A stretch of 64,000 nucleotides of DNA from Aminobacter aganoensis (GCF_014206975.1 NZ_JACHOU010000001.1:1-64000); one strand, 5' to 3'; positions 48,915 through 59,680 are shown, counted from the stretch's first letter. Made by a program: numbers and translations. The notes: generated by a model from the letters alone, not told the origin.

Positions 48915-49688
48915 TCAGTATTTGAACTGCTCAGCCAGGATGCGCTCGCTCCAGGAATGGCCGGCATCGAACAGCAAGGTCGCGGTGTGCGATGCGGATT
49001 CCTTGACCTCGACAGAAACCACGGATTTGACTTCCGTATGGTCGGCAACCGCGTTCACTGGACGCTTCCGCTCTTCCAGTATTTCGAAGCGCACGACGGC
49101 GGTCTTGGGCAACAGCGCGCCGCGCCAGCGCCGCGGCCTGAACGGGCTGACCGGCGTCAGCGCCAGGAGTGGCGCGTCGAGCGGCAGGATCGGGCCATGT
49201 GCGGACAGGTTGTAGGCGGTCGAGCCGGCGGGTGTCGCAACCATCACGCCGTCGCAGATCAGGTCCTCGAGCCGCACCTTGCCGTCGACCGATATACGCA
49301 ACCGCGCCGCCTGGTACGACTGGCGCAGCAGCGAGACCTCGTTGATGGCAAGCGCGTCCATCGTCGCGCCGTCTTCGTCGACGGTCTGCATTTCGAGCGG
49401 ACGGATGGTTTCGGCGACCGCGGAGGCCAGGCGTTCGGGCAGGTCGTCTTCGCCATATTCGTTCATCAGGAAGCCGACCGTGCCCCGGTTCATGCCGTAG
49501 ACGCGCTTGCCGGTGCTCATCGTCTCGCGCAGCGTCTGCAACAGGAAACCGTCGCCGCCCAGCGCCACCACGATGTCGGCCTGGCCGAAAGGCATCTGGC
49601 CATAGCGACGCGAAAGCCGCTTTGCCGCGGCATCCGCCTCGGGCGTGCCCGAGGATGCGAACGAAAATGTCAGCGACTTGGCGTCCAT
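48915..49688 (-). CDS. nadK: NAD kinase
   Basis: The 257-residue product has the diagnostic [18 protein letters not shown] (GGDG motif binding ATP) and [26 protein letters not shown] and [24 protein letters not shown] are the second signature set. It phosphorylates NAD to NADP in the cytoplasm. Rhizobial enzymes are shorter than the about 290 residues of E. coli. Start at 49688 follows GGGAG and places the conserved strand ([13 protein letters not shown]) at the N-terminus; the frame further upstream is not coding. No operon partner on this strand. Confidence 0.93.
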   Translation of the reverse strand: MDAKSLTFSFASSGTPEADAAAKRLSRRYGQMPFGQADIVVALGGDGFLLQTLRETMSTGKRVYGMNRGTVGFLMNEYGEDDLPERLASAVAETIRPLEMQTVDEDGATMDALAINEVSLLRQSYQAARLRISVDGKVRLEDLICDGVMVATPAGSTAYNLSAHGPILPLDAPLLALTPVSPFRPRRWRGALLPKTAVVRFEILEERKRPVNAVADHTEVKSVVSVEVKESASHTATLLFDAGHSWSERILAEQFKY

Positions 49689-49797
49689 ATGCTCCCTGCA
49701 GGCGGTCCGAACGCCGATGCCGGCCGCCGGCAACGGGTTAGCATGCAGGGTGCGCGAAGCAAAGGGAGGGCGACCTGTTGGGCGAAATCGCTCAGCT

Positions 49798-49965
49798 TCA
49801 GCCCATGCCGGTGACGTGGCGCAGGTAAAAGGCAAGCGCGATGAAGCCGACGATCGCTGCGATGCCGGTCCAGTCGAACTGCGCCGCCCTGGCCTGGCGG
49901 AAAAGCATGAGCAGCAAAAGCCAGGCGATCGCGACCGCTGCGGCTATGATGACAAACCTGATCAT
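49798..49965 (-). CDS. 55-residue membrane protein
   Basis: ATG behind GGAG (spacing about eight) gives [20 protein letters not shown] then a short Arg/Ala/Gln loop and [20 protein letters not shown] to the stop. There are two predicted membrane helices of about 18-20 residues joined by a polar loop. Codon use and ribosome site are sound. I do not recognise a family. It falls between nadK (109 bases downstream) and tRNA-Thr. Being 55 codons, it is often missed. Confidence 0.65.
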   Translation of the reverse strand: MIRFVIIAAAVAIAWLLLLMLFRQARAAQFDWTGIAAIVGFIALAFYLRHVTGMG

Positions 49966-50083
49966 CCATCATCTCCAGCGCCGGGGGACAATGCCCCACG
50001 TCAATCATGTAGTGAGGACAGGTCGCCGGTTTTAGGCCCATCTGCGCGTTGCGGACTGGGGATGCGTCGCAGCCCGACCGGAA

Positions 50084-50111
50084 TTGTCTTTACTGGGGCG
50101 CAGAATATGCT
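50084..50111 (+). promoter_or_regulatory. Candidate promoter for tRNA-Thr
   Basis: TTGTCT and TATGCT with a 16-base spacer, 15 bases before the tRNA. Motif reading only. Confidence 0.45.
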
Positions 50112-50125
50112 AACCGGGGCAAATT

Positions 50126-50201
50126 GCCCTTGTAGCTCAGCTGGTAGAGCAGCGGTTTTGTAAACCGAAGGTCGCGGGTTCGATTCCTGCCGGGGGCACC
50201 A
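50126..50201 (+). tRNA. tRNA-Thr (TGT anticodon)
   Basis: A complete cloverleaf of 76 bases with GCCCTTG/CGGGGGC acceptor (two G-T pairs), D-arm TAGCTCAGCTGGTAGAGCAG, anticodon stem around TTTTGTAAA and the T-loop GGGTTCGATTCC. The 3' CCA is encoded. The anticodon TGT decodes ACA/ACG-type Thr codons. Confidence 0.95.
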
Positions 50202-50208
50202 GCCCAAT

Positions 50209-50703
50209 CTATTCCGCAGCTTCCGTTCCCTGCCTGTCGACGGCGTCCTGGCAGATGTCGCACCATTCCGCGCCGACAAGCTGTGCCATGCGCTCGACGC
50301 CGATGCGGACGGCCGCGTTGATTGCACCCGCTGCCGGCACCACTTTGTCAAAGGCGCGCAGCGAGACGTCGCAGTAGACGGGCACGGGTGTGGCCAGTCC
50401 GAACGGGCAGACCCCGCCCACGGGATGGCCGGTGAGTTCTGCGACCTGCTCGTGGTCGAGCATGCGCGGCTTGCCGCCGAATGCGTCGCGGGACTTGCGG
50501 TTGTCGATGCGCGCATCGCCCCGTGCCACCACCAGCAACACGCGCTCGCCGACACGCAGGCATATGGTCTTGGCGATTTGCGCCGGCTCAACCCCATGTG
50601 CCTCGGCGGCCAATGCCACCGTCGCCGAGCTGGTCGGCGTCTCGATGACCTCGATGTCGGGGGCATGTTCGGCGAAGAAGGCTTTGACTGACTGCAGGCT
50701 CAT
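50209..50703 (-). CDS. YbaK/EbsC-family aminoacyl-tRNA deacylase
   Basis: The 164-residue protein has the family core: TPTSSATVALAAEAHGVEPA, QIAKTICLRVGERVLLVVARGDARID, DNRKSRDAFGGKPRMLDHEQV, and GHPVGGVCPFGLATPVPVY with the catalytic-loop Gly/Pro. The final CDICQDAVDRQ region carries two cysteines. Members hydrolyse Cys or other misacylated tRNA-Pro. The start used is the ATG after GGAAAAG; a second ATG lies seven codons upstream. Being antisense and close to tRNA-Thr (7 bases) is unusual but not functionally meaningful. Confidence 0.82.
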   Translation of the reverse strand: MSLQSVKAFFAEHAPDIEVIETPTSSATVALAAEAHGVEPAQIAKTICLRVGERVLLVVARGDARIDNRKSRDAFGGKPRMLDHEQVAELTGHPVGGVCPFGLATPVPVYCDVSLRAFDKVVPAAGAINAAVRIGVERMAQLVGAEWCDICQDAVDRQGTEAAE

Positions 50704-50894
50704 GTCTTTTCCGGCGATGGTCATTGCATTGAGCCTTTGACTTCGTCCGATGACGCACCGCTGTCAAGCACAGCCATTTGGCCCAAGGCGAAGCAGAAAA
50801 AAATCTTCGGGTTCGTGAACCTTTTGCCCGTCCGCAGCCACTGACTGGCATGAGGCGGATGGAACGCCTCCCAGAACAACCGAAGGAGAGCACC

Positions 50895-51218
50895 ATGTCG
50901 TTCAAGAGCAAGATGATTTCGGGTCTTATCGCCGCTGCCGTCGTCGCAACCGGCCTCGCCAGCACTGTCCAGCAGTCTTCCGCCGGCGGTCTGACCAGGG
51001 CCGAGGCCGCAGCACTCGCCGGCGCCGGCGGCTTCATTGCCGGCGCAATCATTGCCGGCGGCCATCGTCCGGCGCCCGCGCCCTATTATGATGCCTATTA
51101 CCCGGTCGATCCCTATGGCAGCCATGTCCAGCGCTGCCTGGCGCGCTACCGCAGCTACGATCCGCGTACCGACACCTATGTCGGCTATGATGGCCGGCTG
51201 CGCTACTGCCGCCTGTAG
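50895..51218 (+). CDS. BA14K-like secreted protein
   Basis: The 107-residue product has a signal peptide (SKMISGLIAAAVVATGLAS) and a C-terminal BA14K motif, RCLARYRSYDPRTDTYVGYD then GRLRYCRL, in the Brucella immunoreactive 14-kDa family. Between them is a Gly/Ala hydrophobic stretch (ALAGAGGFIAGAIIAGG) likely spanning the membrane and a Pro/Tyr linker. Start at 50895 follows GAAGGAGA. Role unknown; some BA14K proteins bind glycans or affect LPS. Confidence 0.82.
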   Translation: MSFKSKMISGLIAAAVVATGLASTVQQSSAGGLTRAEAAALAGAGGFIAGAIIAGGHRPAPAPYYDAYYPVDPYGSHVQRCLARYRSYDPRTDTYVGYDGRLRYCRL

Positions 51219-51241
51219 TCCGGACTGCATGAACCGAAGGC

Positions 51242-51278
51242 AGCGGGAGAGGGGCAACCCTTCTCCCGCTTGTGTTTT
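51242..51278 (+). terminator. Bidirectional terminator between BA14K-like and iclR genes
   Basis: AGCGGGAGA/TCTCCCGCT stem with inner GGGG/CCCT pairs and a CAA loop, followed by TGTGTTTTC. It also lies at the 3' end of the convergent iclR gene. Confidence 0.75.
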
Positions 51279-52114
51279 CAGAGGCCTGGCACGGTGCCAT
51301 CGGGAGATCCCCCGATCATCCTGGTCAGTTCGGCCGCGGCGTCGCGCACGATCGGGCCGATCTCGCCGAGACGTTCGGGCGTCACGCGCACCGTAGGTCC
51401 GGAAACCGAAACGCCGCCAATGGGTTCGCCGAATTCGTTGAACACCGCGGCGGCAATGCAGCGCATGCCCGGATAACGCTCCTCATCGTCAACCGACCAG
51501 CCGCGCGTACGGATCTGGTCGAGATCGCGGGCAAGTAATGCCGGTTCCGAGAGCGTCCTTTCCGTATAGGCGTCGAGGCCTGCCTTACGCACGATGGCAT
51601 TCACCCGGTCGCGGTCGAGATGGGCAAGAACGGCCTTGCCGATGCCCGAGGCATGGAACGGGCTGCGGGTGCCGGGCCGGAAGAAGGCGCGGATCGCCTG
51701 GTGCGTCTCGACCTGGCTGACGAACACGACACAATCGTCTTCGGCGACACCGAGATTGGCCGTTTCGCCGGTTTTCTCCATCAGTTCCTGCATGACGGTG
51801 CGGGCGCGGTCGACGAGCTTGCGCCGACGCAGGAATGCCGAGCCCATGCGGTAGGTTTCGACCCCGATCGACCACAACTGGCCATCGCTTTCGAACTCGA
51901 CCATGCCGTGGTTCTGCAATGTCGTCAGCATGCGGTAGGCGGTTGCCGCGGCAAGGTCCGAGGCGGCTGAGATCTCGCTCAGCGAAAGCCCGTCGCCATG
52001 GGCGACGATGGCCAGGATGCGCAGTGCCCGATCCAGCGATTGCACCGAACCCGCGTCAGGGGCGGGCTGGAAAGCCCGAGGCCGCCCGCGTTGCCGTTTT
52101 TCCATCGTTGCCAT
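51278..52114 (-). CDS. IclR-family transcriptional regulator of the glyoxylate operon
   Basis: The 278-residue regulator has an N-terminal winged helix (SVQSLDRALRILAIVAHGD and LSEISAASDLAAATAYRMLTTLQNHG) and a GAF-like ligand domain (ANLGVAEDDCVVFVSQVETHQAIRAF, RSPFHASGIGKAVLAHL, YPGMRCIAAAVFNEFGEPIGGVSVSGP). It diverges from gcl-hyi-glxR with 198 bases between start codons. The gene pair organisation fits an AllR/GclR-type repressor or activator responding to glyoxylate. The AT-rich region between is likely its operator. Confidence 0.9.
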   Translation of the reverse strand: MATMEKRQRGRPRAFQPAPDAGSVQSLDRALRILAIVAHGDGLSLSEISAASDLAAATAYRMLTTLQNHGMVEFESDGQLWSIGVETYRMGSAFLRRRKLVDRARTVMQELMEKTGETANLGVAEDDCVVFVSQVETHQAIRAFFRPGTRSPFHASGIGKAVLAHLDRDRVNAIVRKAGLDAYTERTLSEPALLARDLDQIRTRGWSVDDEERYPGMRCIAAAVFNEFGEPIGGVSVSGPTVRVTPERLGEIGPIVRDAAAELTRMIGGSPDGTVPGL

Positions 52115-52217
52115 GATGCTTGCTCCGAAACGCTTCTAAAAAACTTTTTCATCCAAGATGGCGCGCTTTACAACGAAAAATGAAAAACTGTTTAAAATCA
52201 GATAATAGACACGTGTG

Positions 52218-52240
52218 TTTCAAAATGAAAAAATATTTTG
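52218..52240. promoter_or_regulatory. Overlapping dyads in the gcl/iclR intergenic region
   Basis: TTTCAAAATGAAA is a perfect 5-bp palindrome with a 3-base centre (52218-52230) and CAAAATGAAAAAATATTTTG has 6-bp arms (52221-52240). TTTTTCAT and ATGAAAAA (52145-52152, 52180-52187) are similar words nearby. IclR-type operators of about 13-15 bp are the likely explanation. Confidence 0.55.
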
Positions 52241-52312
52241 AAAAAATTGCAAAATACGATCCGCAATGACAGGATCAGCCAACAATCAGTTTCGATCGTT
52301 GGAGGTAAGACC

Positions 52313-54094
<1,782 letters not shown>

Positions 54095-54111
54095 TATCCG
54101 AGGGAAGACTA

Positions 54112-54909
54112 ATGCCTAAGTTCTCAGCCAACCTTTCGATGCTCTTTGGCGAGCATGACTTTCTCGACCGTTTCGATGCCGCGGCGCGTGCCGGCTTCCA
54201 GGGTGTCGAATACATCGCACCCTACGATCACACTCCCGATGTCGTGGCCGCGCGCCTCAAGAAGAACGGCCTCACCCAGGCCTTGTTCAACCTGCCGCCG
54301 GGCGACTGGGCGGCAGGCGAGCGCGGCATCGCCGTGCTGCCGGACCGGATCCATGAATTCCGCCAGGGCGTGGCCAAGGCGATCACCTATGCCCACGCCC
54401 TGGGCTGCGAACAGGTAAATTGCCTCGCCGGCATCGCGCCCGCCGGCAACGCCCGTGACGTGCTGGAGAATGTCTTCGTCGAGAATCTCGCCTTTGCGGC
54501 GGAGAAGCTCAAGGCGGCAGGAATCCGCTTGCTGATCGAGCCGATCAACACCAGGGACATACCGGGCTTTTTCCTGACCAACACCAGGCAGGCGCTCGGC
54601 ATCATCGACAGGGTCGGTTCCGACAACCTCTACCTGCAGTACGACATCTACCACATGCAGATCATGGAGGGTGATCTCGCCCGCACCATCGAGGCCAATC
54701 TCGACCGGATCGCCCATGTGCAACTCGCCGACAATCCCGGGCGTCATGAGCCGGGGACGGGCGAGATCAACTACCCGTTCCTCTACGAACATCTCGACCG
54801 CATCGGCTACGCCGGCTGGGTCGGAGCCGAATACAAGCCCAAGGCCGGGACGGTCGAAGGCCTGGGCTGGTTCGAGCGCTTGGCCAACAAGGGCAGCGCT
54901 GCCGCCTGA
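54112..54909 (+). CDS. hyi: Hydroxypyruvate isomerase
   Basis: The 265-residue TIM-barrel protein begins MPKFSANLSMLFGEHDFLDR and has metal-binding residues in LLIEPINTRDIPGFF (Glu), LQYDIYHMQIMEGD (Asp, His) and VQLADNPGRHEPGTGEINYP, ending VGAEYKPKAGTVEGLGW (Glu). It interconverts hydroxypyruvate and tartronate semialdehyde. It starts 17 bases after gcl and has GAGGGAAG upstream. The three-gene order is that of many proteobacteria. Confidence 0.95.
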   Translation: MPKFSANLSMLFGEHDFLDRFDAAARAGFQGVEYIAPYDHTPDVVAARLKKNGLTQALFNLPPGDWAAGERGIAVLPDRIHEFRQGVAKAITYAHALGCEQVNCLAGIAPAGNARDVLENVFVENLAFAAEKLKAAGIRLLIEPINTRDIPGFFLTNTRQALGIIDRVGSDNLYLQYDIYHMQIMEGDLARTIEANLDRIAHVQLADNPGRHEPGTGEINYPFLYEHLDRIGYAGWVGAEYKPKAGTVEGLGWFERLANKGSAAA

Positions 54910-54940
54910 CCGCCCACACTGGAATTGAAGGAATATGGAA

Positions 54941-55855
54941 ATGGAAAAGATCGGATTTGTCGGGCTGGGCATCATGGGCGCGCCAATGGCGGGTCACCTG
55001 CTGGACGCAGGCTTCGAAGTGCTCGCCAGCGATCATCGTGGCGCGCTGCCGGCCGAATTGGTTGGCAAGGGGCTGAAGTCGGTCGCCGGGCATCAGGCCC
55101 TTGCCAAGGCTGCCGACATCATCATCCTGATGGTGCCCGACACGCCGCAGGTCGCAGATGTTCTGTTTGGGGAAAACAGCGTTTCATCAGGGCTTTCCAG
55201 GGGAAAGCTCGTGATCGACATGAGCTCTATCTCGCCGATCGAGACCAAGGAGTTCGCCAAGAAGATCAACGCTCTGGGCTGTGATTATCTCGACGCGCCC
55301 GTGTCCGGCGGCGAGGTCGGCGCCAAGGCTGCGTCGCTGACGATCATGGTCGGCGGCGAGGAGAAGCCGTTTGAGCGTGCCCGCCCGGTGTTCGAGAAGA
55401 TGGGCAGGAACATCACCCTCGTTGGACCGAACGGCGTCGGCCAGACGACCAAGGTCGCCAACCAGATCGTCGTTGCATTGACCATCGAGGCGGTGGCCGA
55501 AGCGCTGGTGTTCGCCTCCAAGGCAGGTGCGGATCCCGCCAAGGTGCGTCAGGCGCTGATGGGCGGCCTAGCCGCCTCGCGCATCCTCGAGGTGCATGGC
55601 GAGCGGATGTACAAGCGCACCTTTGCGCCCGGTTTCCGTATCGAACTGCACCAGAAGGACCTCAATCTCGCGCTGCAGGGCGCCAAGGCGCTCGGCGTGT
55701 CGTTGCCCAACACCTCGATGACGCAGGAGCTGTTCAATTCCTGCGCCGCCAATGGCGGGGCGAAGGAGGATCACTCGGCGCTGGTTCGCGCGCTGGAGCG
55801 CATGGCCAATTTCGAGGTCGGCGCCGAAGCCGAGGCGAAAGGCAAGGCGGCATAG
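54941..55855 (+). CDS. glxR: Tartronate semialdehyde reductase (2-hydroxy-3-oxopropionate reductase)
   Basis: The 304-residue beta-hydroxyacid dehydrogenase has the cofactor loop IGFVGLGIMGAPMAGHLLDAG, the substrate motif DAPVSGGEVGAKAASLTIMVGG, the catalytic Lys in VGQTTKVANQIVVAL and the C-terminal FRIELHQKDLNLAL. It reduces tartronate semialdehyde to D-glycerate. The ATG at 54941 has AAGGA eight bases upstream; one two codons earlier is also possible. It is the last gene of the operon; no glycerate kinase follows, so that step lies elsewhere. Confidence 0.93.
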   Translation: MEKIGFVGLGIMGAPMAGHLLDAGFEVLASDHRGALPAELVGKGLKSVAGHQALAKAADIIILMVPDTPQVADVLFGENSVSSGLSRGKLVIDMSSISPIETKEFAKKINALGCDYLDAPVSGGEVGAKAASLTIMVGGEEKPFERARPVFEKMGRNITLVGPNGVGQTTKVANQIVVALTIEAVAEALVFASKAGADPAKVRQALMGGLAASRILEVHGERMYKRTFAPGFRIELHQKDLNLALQGAKALGVSLPNTSMTQELFNSCAANGGAKEDHSALVRALERMANFEVGAEAEAKGKAA

Positions 55856-55914
55856 ATCGGGAGAGGCGCGGCGGAAGTTCCCAACGCCGCAGTTTTCTCG
55901 TCGCTGTCGATGAG

Positions 55915-55942
55915 CGGGCTCCTGCGACATCGCAGGGGCCCG
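55915..55942. terminator. Hairpin between glxR and the BNR gene
   Basis: A 12-bp stem with one G-U pair and an ACAT loop, without a clear T-run on either side. Likely a transcription barrier between convergent genes. Confidence 0.4.
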
Positions 55943-55957
55943 TTCAACGTTCGTGCG

Positions 55958-56830
55958 TCACTTGCCGCCCAGCGCCGTCCAGCTTGCGCCGGCATCGCTG
56001 GAAACGACGATGGCGCGCGTGCCCGTCACCGCGACCATGCGCGTCGGCGCCTGCTGGTCCACGGCGAGGTGAAGGATGTAGCCTGCCGGATCGGGCCCTT
56101 CGCCCATCGTCTCGAATTTCGGCGCCGTCTCGGTGGCCCGCACCACCCCGCGACCTGGAACAAAGGCATAGATCGTGCCGTCCGGGGTCAGGTCCACCGT
56201 GGTGACAGGCACGCCGGACAGGATGGGCTGCCAGGTTCCGGCGCCGTCGCGGCTCACCATCAGCCCGTCTTCGGTTGCGGCATAGACGACATCGGGGCTT
56301 GCCGGCGAAACAGTCAGGTCGATCAGCTTCGCTGGTGCCTCGCCCGCAACCGTCCAGGTCTTGCCGCCGTCGCGGCTGGCCTGGATCGCGCCGTATGAGC
56401 CATAGAGCACATCGGGATTTGTCGGGCTCACTGCCAACTGGTGGAAATCGACGGGGCCATCCACTCCCGGCGCTATCTGCTGCCAGCTCTTTCCCGAATC
56501 CGTCGATTTGATGAAGCCGAGATTGCCGCCGGCCTGCGGATGCCCGCTGGCGAACATGATCTCGGAATCCGTGGGATGGGGAACAAATCCCATGAAATCG
56601 TCACGACTGTCGGAAACTGGGATTACCATGCCGTCGGGCGCAGCCTTCATCAGGCCGTGATGGGTGGCGATCAGCACGCTGGAAGGGTCGGCACGGTCGA
56701 AGGCAAGTCCATGGATATGGGTCTTGCCGGCGAGGTCAGCCATGCTGATTCCCTGGGCGATTGCCGGGGAGACAGCGCCGAGAGCGATGCCGGCTGACAA
56801 GAGGGTGAAAAATTTGAGGCGACGCGCCAT
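55958..56830 (-). CDS. Exported BNR-repeat / sialidase-like beta-propeller protein
   Basis: The 290-residue protein has a signal peptide (KFFTLLSAGIALGAVSPAIAQ) and repeated BNR-type motifs: FIKSTDSGKSWQQI, IQASRDGGKTWTVAG, LMVSRDGAGTWQPILSG and VSSDAGASWTALGGK, each with the S-x-D-x-G-x-(S/T)-W pattern. This makes a beta-propeller, like the F510_1955-type glycosylhydrolase-annotated family. No catalytic residues of sialidases are evident, so binding or photosystem-assembly-like roles are equally likely. The signal start at 56830 has GGAGT nine bases upstream. Located between glxR and rlmB. Confidence 0.8.
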   Translation of the reverse strand: MARRLKFFTLLSAGIALGAVSPAIAQGISMADLAGKTHIHGLAFDRADPSSVLIATHHGLMKAAPDGMVIPVSDSRDDFMGFVPHPTDSEIMFASGHPQAGGNLGFIKSTDSGKSWQQIAPGVDGPVDFHQLAVSPTNPDVLYGSYGAIQASRDGGKTWTVAGEAPAKLIDLTVSPASPDVVYAATEDGLMVSRDGAGTWQPILSGVPVTTVDLTPDGTIYAFVPGRGVVRATETAPKFETMGEGPDPAGYILHLAVDQQAPTRMVAVTGTRAIVVSSDAGASWTALGGK

Positions 56831-56924
56831 GACAAGACTCCGTTGTGCCCGGAGGCTACGGCTTCCGCCCGGTGGAAGGTCAAGGGCCGCGCTGCTTGCG
56901 TAGCCGGTCAGCCAGCCGAATGTG

Positions 56925-57773
56925 TCAGCCGAGGAATTTCCGCGCGGCGTAGAGCGACACTGCCGCCGCGTTCGACACGTTGAGCGAATGGATCGCACCC
57001 GGCATGTCGAGGCGCGCCAGTGCCGTCACGGTCTCGCGCGTCTTCTGCCGCAGGCCCTTGCCCTCGGCGCCGAGCACCAGTGCCAGCTTGTCCCCGGCAA
57101 AGCTCTTTTCGAGCTCCGCCGGGCCTTCCGAATCAAGCCCGATGGTCTGGAAGCCGGCCTCGTGCAATTCGCCCAGCGCGTCGGCCAGGTTGCGCACCTC
57201 GATCAGGTCGATGTGCTCGAGCGCGCCGGATGCCGATTTGGCGAGCACGCCGCTTTCGTGCGGGCTGTGGCGCTGCGTGGTGATCAATGCCCCTGCGCCG
57301 AATGCCACGGCCGAGCGCATGATGGCGCCGACATTGTGCGGGTCGGTTACCTGGTCGAGCACTAGGATCAGTGGCGAATCGCCCAGCGCCGACAGCGCCT
57401 TCGATTTCAGCGGTTCGGCCTCGATCAGCACGCCCTGGTGGACGGCGTCGGTGCCGGTGATCTTGTCGATCTCCTTCGGCTCCACCACTTCGGTGGCAAA
57501 GGGCAGGGCACCGAGATCGGCAATCTCCAGCCTTTCGGCGGCGTTGCGGGTGATCAGCATGCGCCGGATCTTGCGGCGTGGATTGTCGAGCGCCGCACGC
57601 ACCGTGTGCAGGCCATAGAGCCGCACAAGCCCGTCGGGAGCGTTCTCGCCGGGCGGCAGCGGACGCTTGGGCCTGAATGCAGGTGCGCCACCTGCCTTCT
57701 GGTCGCGAAAGGTGCGGCGCAGCTTGGCGTAGTGGCTGTCCTTGGGTGTTCCGGGCTTTTTTGTATCGTTCAT
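56925..57773 (-). CDS. rlmB: 23S rRNA (guanosine-2'-O)-methyltransferase RlmB
   Basis: The 282-residue SpoU-class (SPOUT knot) methyltransferase has an N-terminal L30e-like domain (LVRLYGLHTVRAALDNP) and motifs LDQVTDPHNVGAIMRSAVAFG (motif 1, catalytic Arg and Asn), ALVLGAEGKGLRQKTRE (motif 2) and MPGAIHSLNVSNAAAVSLY (motif 3). It methylates G2251 in the P-loop of 23S rRNA. The basic N-terminal extension (KRPLPPGENAP) is usual in rhizobia. It stands before the tRNA/tuf block in opposite orientation. Confidence 0.92.
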   Translation of the reverse strand: MNDTKKPGTPKDSHYAKLRRTFRDQKAGGAPAFRPKRPLPPGENAPDGLVRLYGLHTVRAALDNPRRKIRRMLITRNAAERLEIADLGALPFATEVVEPKEIDKITGTDAVHQGVLIEAEPLKSKALSALGDSPLILVLDQVTDPHNVGAIMRSAVAFGAGALITTQRHSPHESGVLAKSASGALEHIDLIEVRNLADALGELHEAGFQTIGLDSEGPAELEKSFAGDKLALVLGAEGKGLRQKTRETVTALARLDMPGAIHSLNVSNAAAVSLYAARKFLG

Positions 57774-57860
57774 GCGCCTGCTATAGCGGCACGGCCTGGC
57801 TTTGGATACGGCCCGTTAGTCGGCGCTTCGAATATTCCGCATGAAATCGCGCGCTGTCGG

Positions 57861-57889
57861 TTGACAGGCCAAATCCTTGTCGCCATAAG
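57861..57889 (+). promoter_or_regulatory. Promoter of the tRNA-Tyr/tRNA-Gly/tuf transcript
   Basis: Perfect TTGACA and CATAAG with a 17-base spacer, 82 bases before tRNA-Tyr. TTGACA -35 boxes mark strong stable-RNA promoters in alphaproteobacteria. Confidence 0.7.
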
Positions 57890-57971
57890 CCCACGCAGAT
57901 TTCGGGGCGAGGGCGCTTTGCCCAGAACCGGGATCGAAAAATGCCTCGTAGCATGGCTCCGGCAAGCAGTT

Positions 57972-58056
57972 GGAGGAGTGCCCGAGTGGTTAAAGGGGAC
58001 GGACTGTAAATCCGTTAGCTCAGCTTACGTTGGTTCGAATCCAACCTCCTCCACCA
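57972..58056 (+). tRNA. tRNA-Tyr (GTA anticodon)
   Basis: A class II tRNA of 85 bases with GGAGGAG/CTCCTCC acceptor, anticodon GTA in ACTGTAAAT, a long variable arm (TTAGCTCAGCTTAC region), T-loop GGTTCGAATCC and encoded CCA. Confidence 0.96.
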
Positions 58057-58182
58057 CTGCCGGCCCGGAAGCCATTAAGCGCATGGCCTCGAAAGGTGAG
58101 TTCATCTTTCGGCAAGGAACATGCGCGAAGGTGAATGCCAGAGCGTCCTTCGCTCCTGAACAGGCGCGCGGCGCTCAGGGCG

Positions 58183-58256
58183 CGGGTATAGCTCAATGGT
58201 AGAGCAGCAGCCTTCCAAGCTGAATACGCGGGTTCGATTCCCGCTACCCGCTCCAG
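58183..58256 (+). tRNA. tRNA-Gly (TCC anticodon)
   Basis: A 74-base cloverleaf with GCGGGTA/TACCCGC acceptor, D-arm TAGCTCAATGGTAGAGC, anticodon TCC in CCTTCCAAG, T-loop GGTTCGATTCC and encoded CCA. It is between tRNA-Tyr and tuf, like glyT in E. coli. Confidence 0.96.
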
Positions 58257-58451
58257 AGCATCTCCGCCAGGCGAGAAGCCTTTTATTTCTATCCGCTTGT
58301 TCCCATATGTGCGTCCTGCACTGAAAGAGTACCGTCGCTTTTGGGCCTGACCTTGGCGTTTGGGCAAAAGGCGCTTGTCTTTTTCGGCCTTTATCGGTAA
58401 TCGCCCCGCATCCGACCGGAACCAAGGTCCCGATGCCCAAGGAAAGAGACA

Positions 58452-59627
58452 ATGGCTAAAGGTAAATTCGAGCGTAACAAACCTCACGTGAACATTGGCA
58501 CGATTGGTCACGTCGACCACGGCAAGACGTCGCTGACGGCGGCGATCACGAAGTTTTTCGGCGAGTTCAAGGCCTACGACCAGATCGACGCAGCGCCTGA
58601 AGAGAAGGCCCGCGGCATCACCATTTCGACGGCGCACGTCGAATACGAGACGCCGGCCCGCCACTACGCTCACGTCGACTGCCCCGGCCACGCCGACTAT
58701 GTGAAGAACATGATCACCGGTGCCGCCCAGATGGACGGCGCGATCCTGGTGGTTTCGGCTGCCGACGGCCCGATGCCGCAGACCCGCGAGCACATCCTGC
58801 TCGCCCGTCAGGTCGGCGTTCCCGCCCTGGTGGTGTTCCTCAACAAGGTCGACCTGGTCGACGACGCCGAGCTGCTCGAACTGGTCGAGCTCGAGGTGCG
58901 CGAGCTGCTGTCGAAGTACGAGTTCCCCGGCGACGACATCCCGATGGTCAAGGGCTCGGCCGTTGCTGCGCTCAACGATTCGGACAAGAAGATCGGCGAA
59001 GACGCGATCCGCGAGCTGATGGCGGCTGTCGATGCCTACATCCCGACGCCTGAGCGTCCGATCGACCGTCCGTTCCTGATGCCGATCGAAGACGTGTTCT
59101 CGATCTCGGGCCGCGGCACGGTCGTCACCGGCCGCGTCGAGCGCGGCATCGTCAAGGTCGGCGAGGAAGTCGAGATCGTCGGCATCAAGGCGACCTCGAA
59201 GACGACGGTCACCGGCGTCGAGATGTTCCGCAAGCTGCTCGACCAGGGCCAGGCGGGCGACAACATCGGCGCGCTGATCCGTGGCGTTGGCCGTGAAGAC
59301 GTCGAGCGCGGCCAGGTGCTGTGCAAGCCGGGTTCGGTCAAGCCGCACAAGAAGTTCGTGGCTGAAGCCTACATCCTGACCAAGGAAGAGGGTGGCCGTC
59401 ACACGCCGTTCTTCACCAACTACCGTCCGCAGTTCTATTTCCGCACGACGGACGTGACCGGCATCGTGTCGCTGCCGGAAGGCACCGAGATGGTCATGCC
59501 CGGCGACAACATCACCGTCGACGTCGAGCTGATCGTGCCGATCGCCATGGAAGAGAAGCTCCGCTTCGCCATCCGTGAAGGCGGCCGCACCGTCGGCGCC
59601 GGCATCGTCGCTTCGATCAAAGAATAA
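58452..59627 (+). CDS. tuf: Elongation factor Tu
   Basis: The 391-residue GTPase has P-loop GHVDHGKT at 19-26, switch II region [17 protein letters not shown], the guanine motif [10 protein letters not shown] and C-terminal barrels ([25 protein letters not shown]). It brings aminoacyl-tRNA to the ribosome. The length equals rhizobial EF-Tu. AAGGAAAGAGAC precedes the ATG. In this order, after tRNA-Tyr and tRNA-Gly, it corresponds to E. coli tufB. A second copy in an rpsL/fusA operon outside this window would be normal. Confidence 0.98.
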   Translation: MAKGKFERNKPHVNIGTIGHVDHGKTSLTAAITKFFGEFKAYDQIDAAPEEKARGITISTAHVEYETPARHYAHVDCPGHADYVKNMITGAAQMDGAILVVSAADGPMPQTREHILLARQVGVPALVVFLNKVDLVDDAELLELVELEVRELLSKYEFPGDDIPMVKGSAVAALNDSDKKIGEDAIRELMAAVDAYIPTPERPIDRPFLMPIEDVFSISGRGTVVTGRVERGIVKVGEEVEIVGIKATSKTTVTGVEMFRKLLDQGQAGDNIGALIRGVGREDVERGQVLCKPGSVKPHKKFVAEAYILTKEEGGRHTPFFTNYRPQFYFRTTDVTGIVSLPEGTEMVMPGDNITVDVELIVPIAMEEKLRFAIREGGRTVGAGIVASIKE

Positions 59628-59652
59628 TCGACGTCTCACCGTCGAATGCATG

Positions 59653-59680
59653 AAGGGCGGCCTCCGGGCCGCCCTTTTTG
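59653..59680 (+). terminator. Intrinsic terminator after tuf
   Basis: A 10-bp AAGGGCGGCC/GGCCGCCCTT stem with a TCCG loop and TTTTTG. It ends the tuf transcript so tRNA-Trp-secE must have its own start or read-through. Confidence 0.9.
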
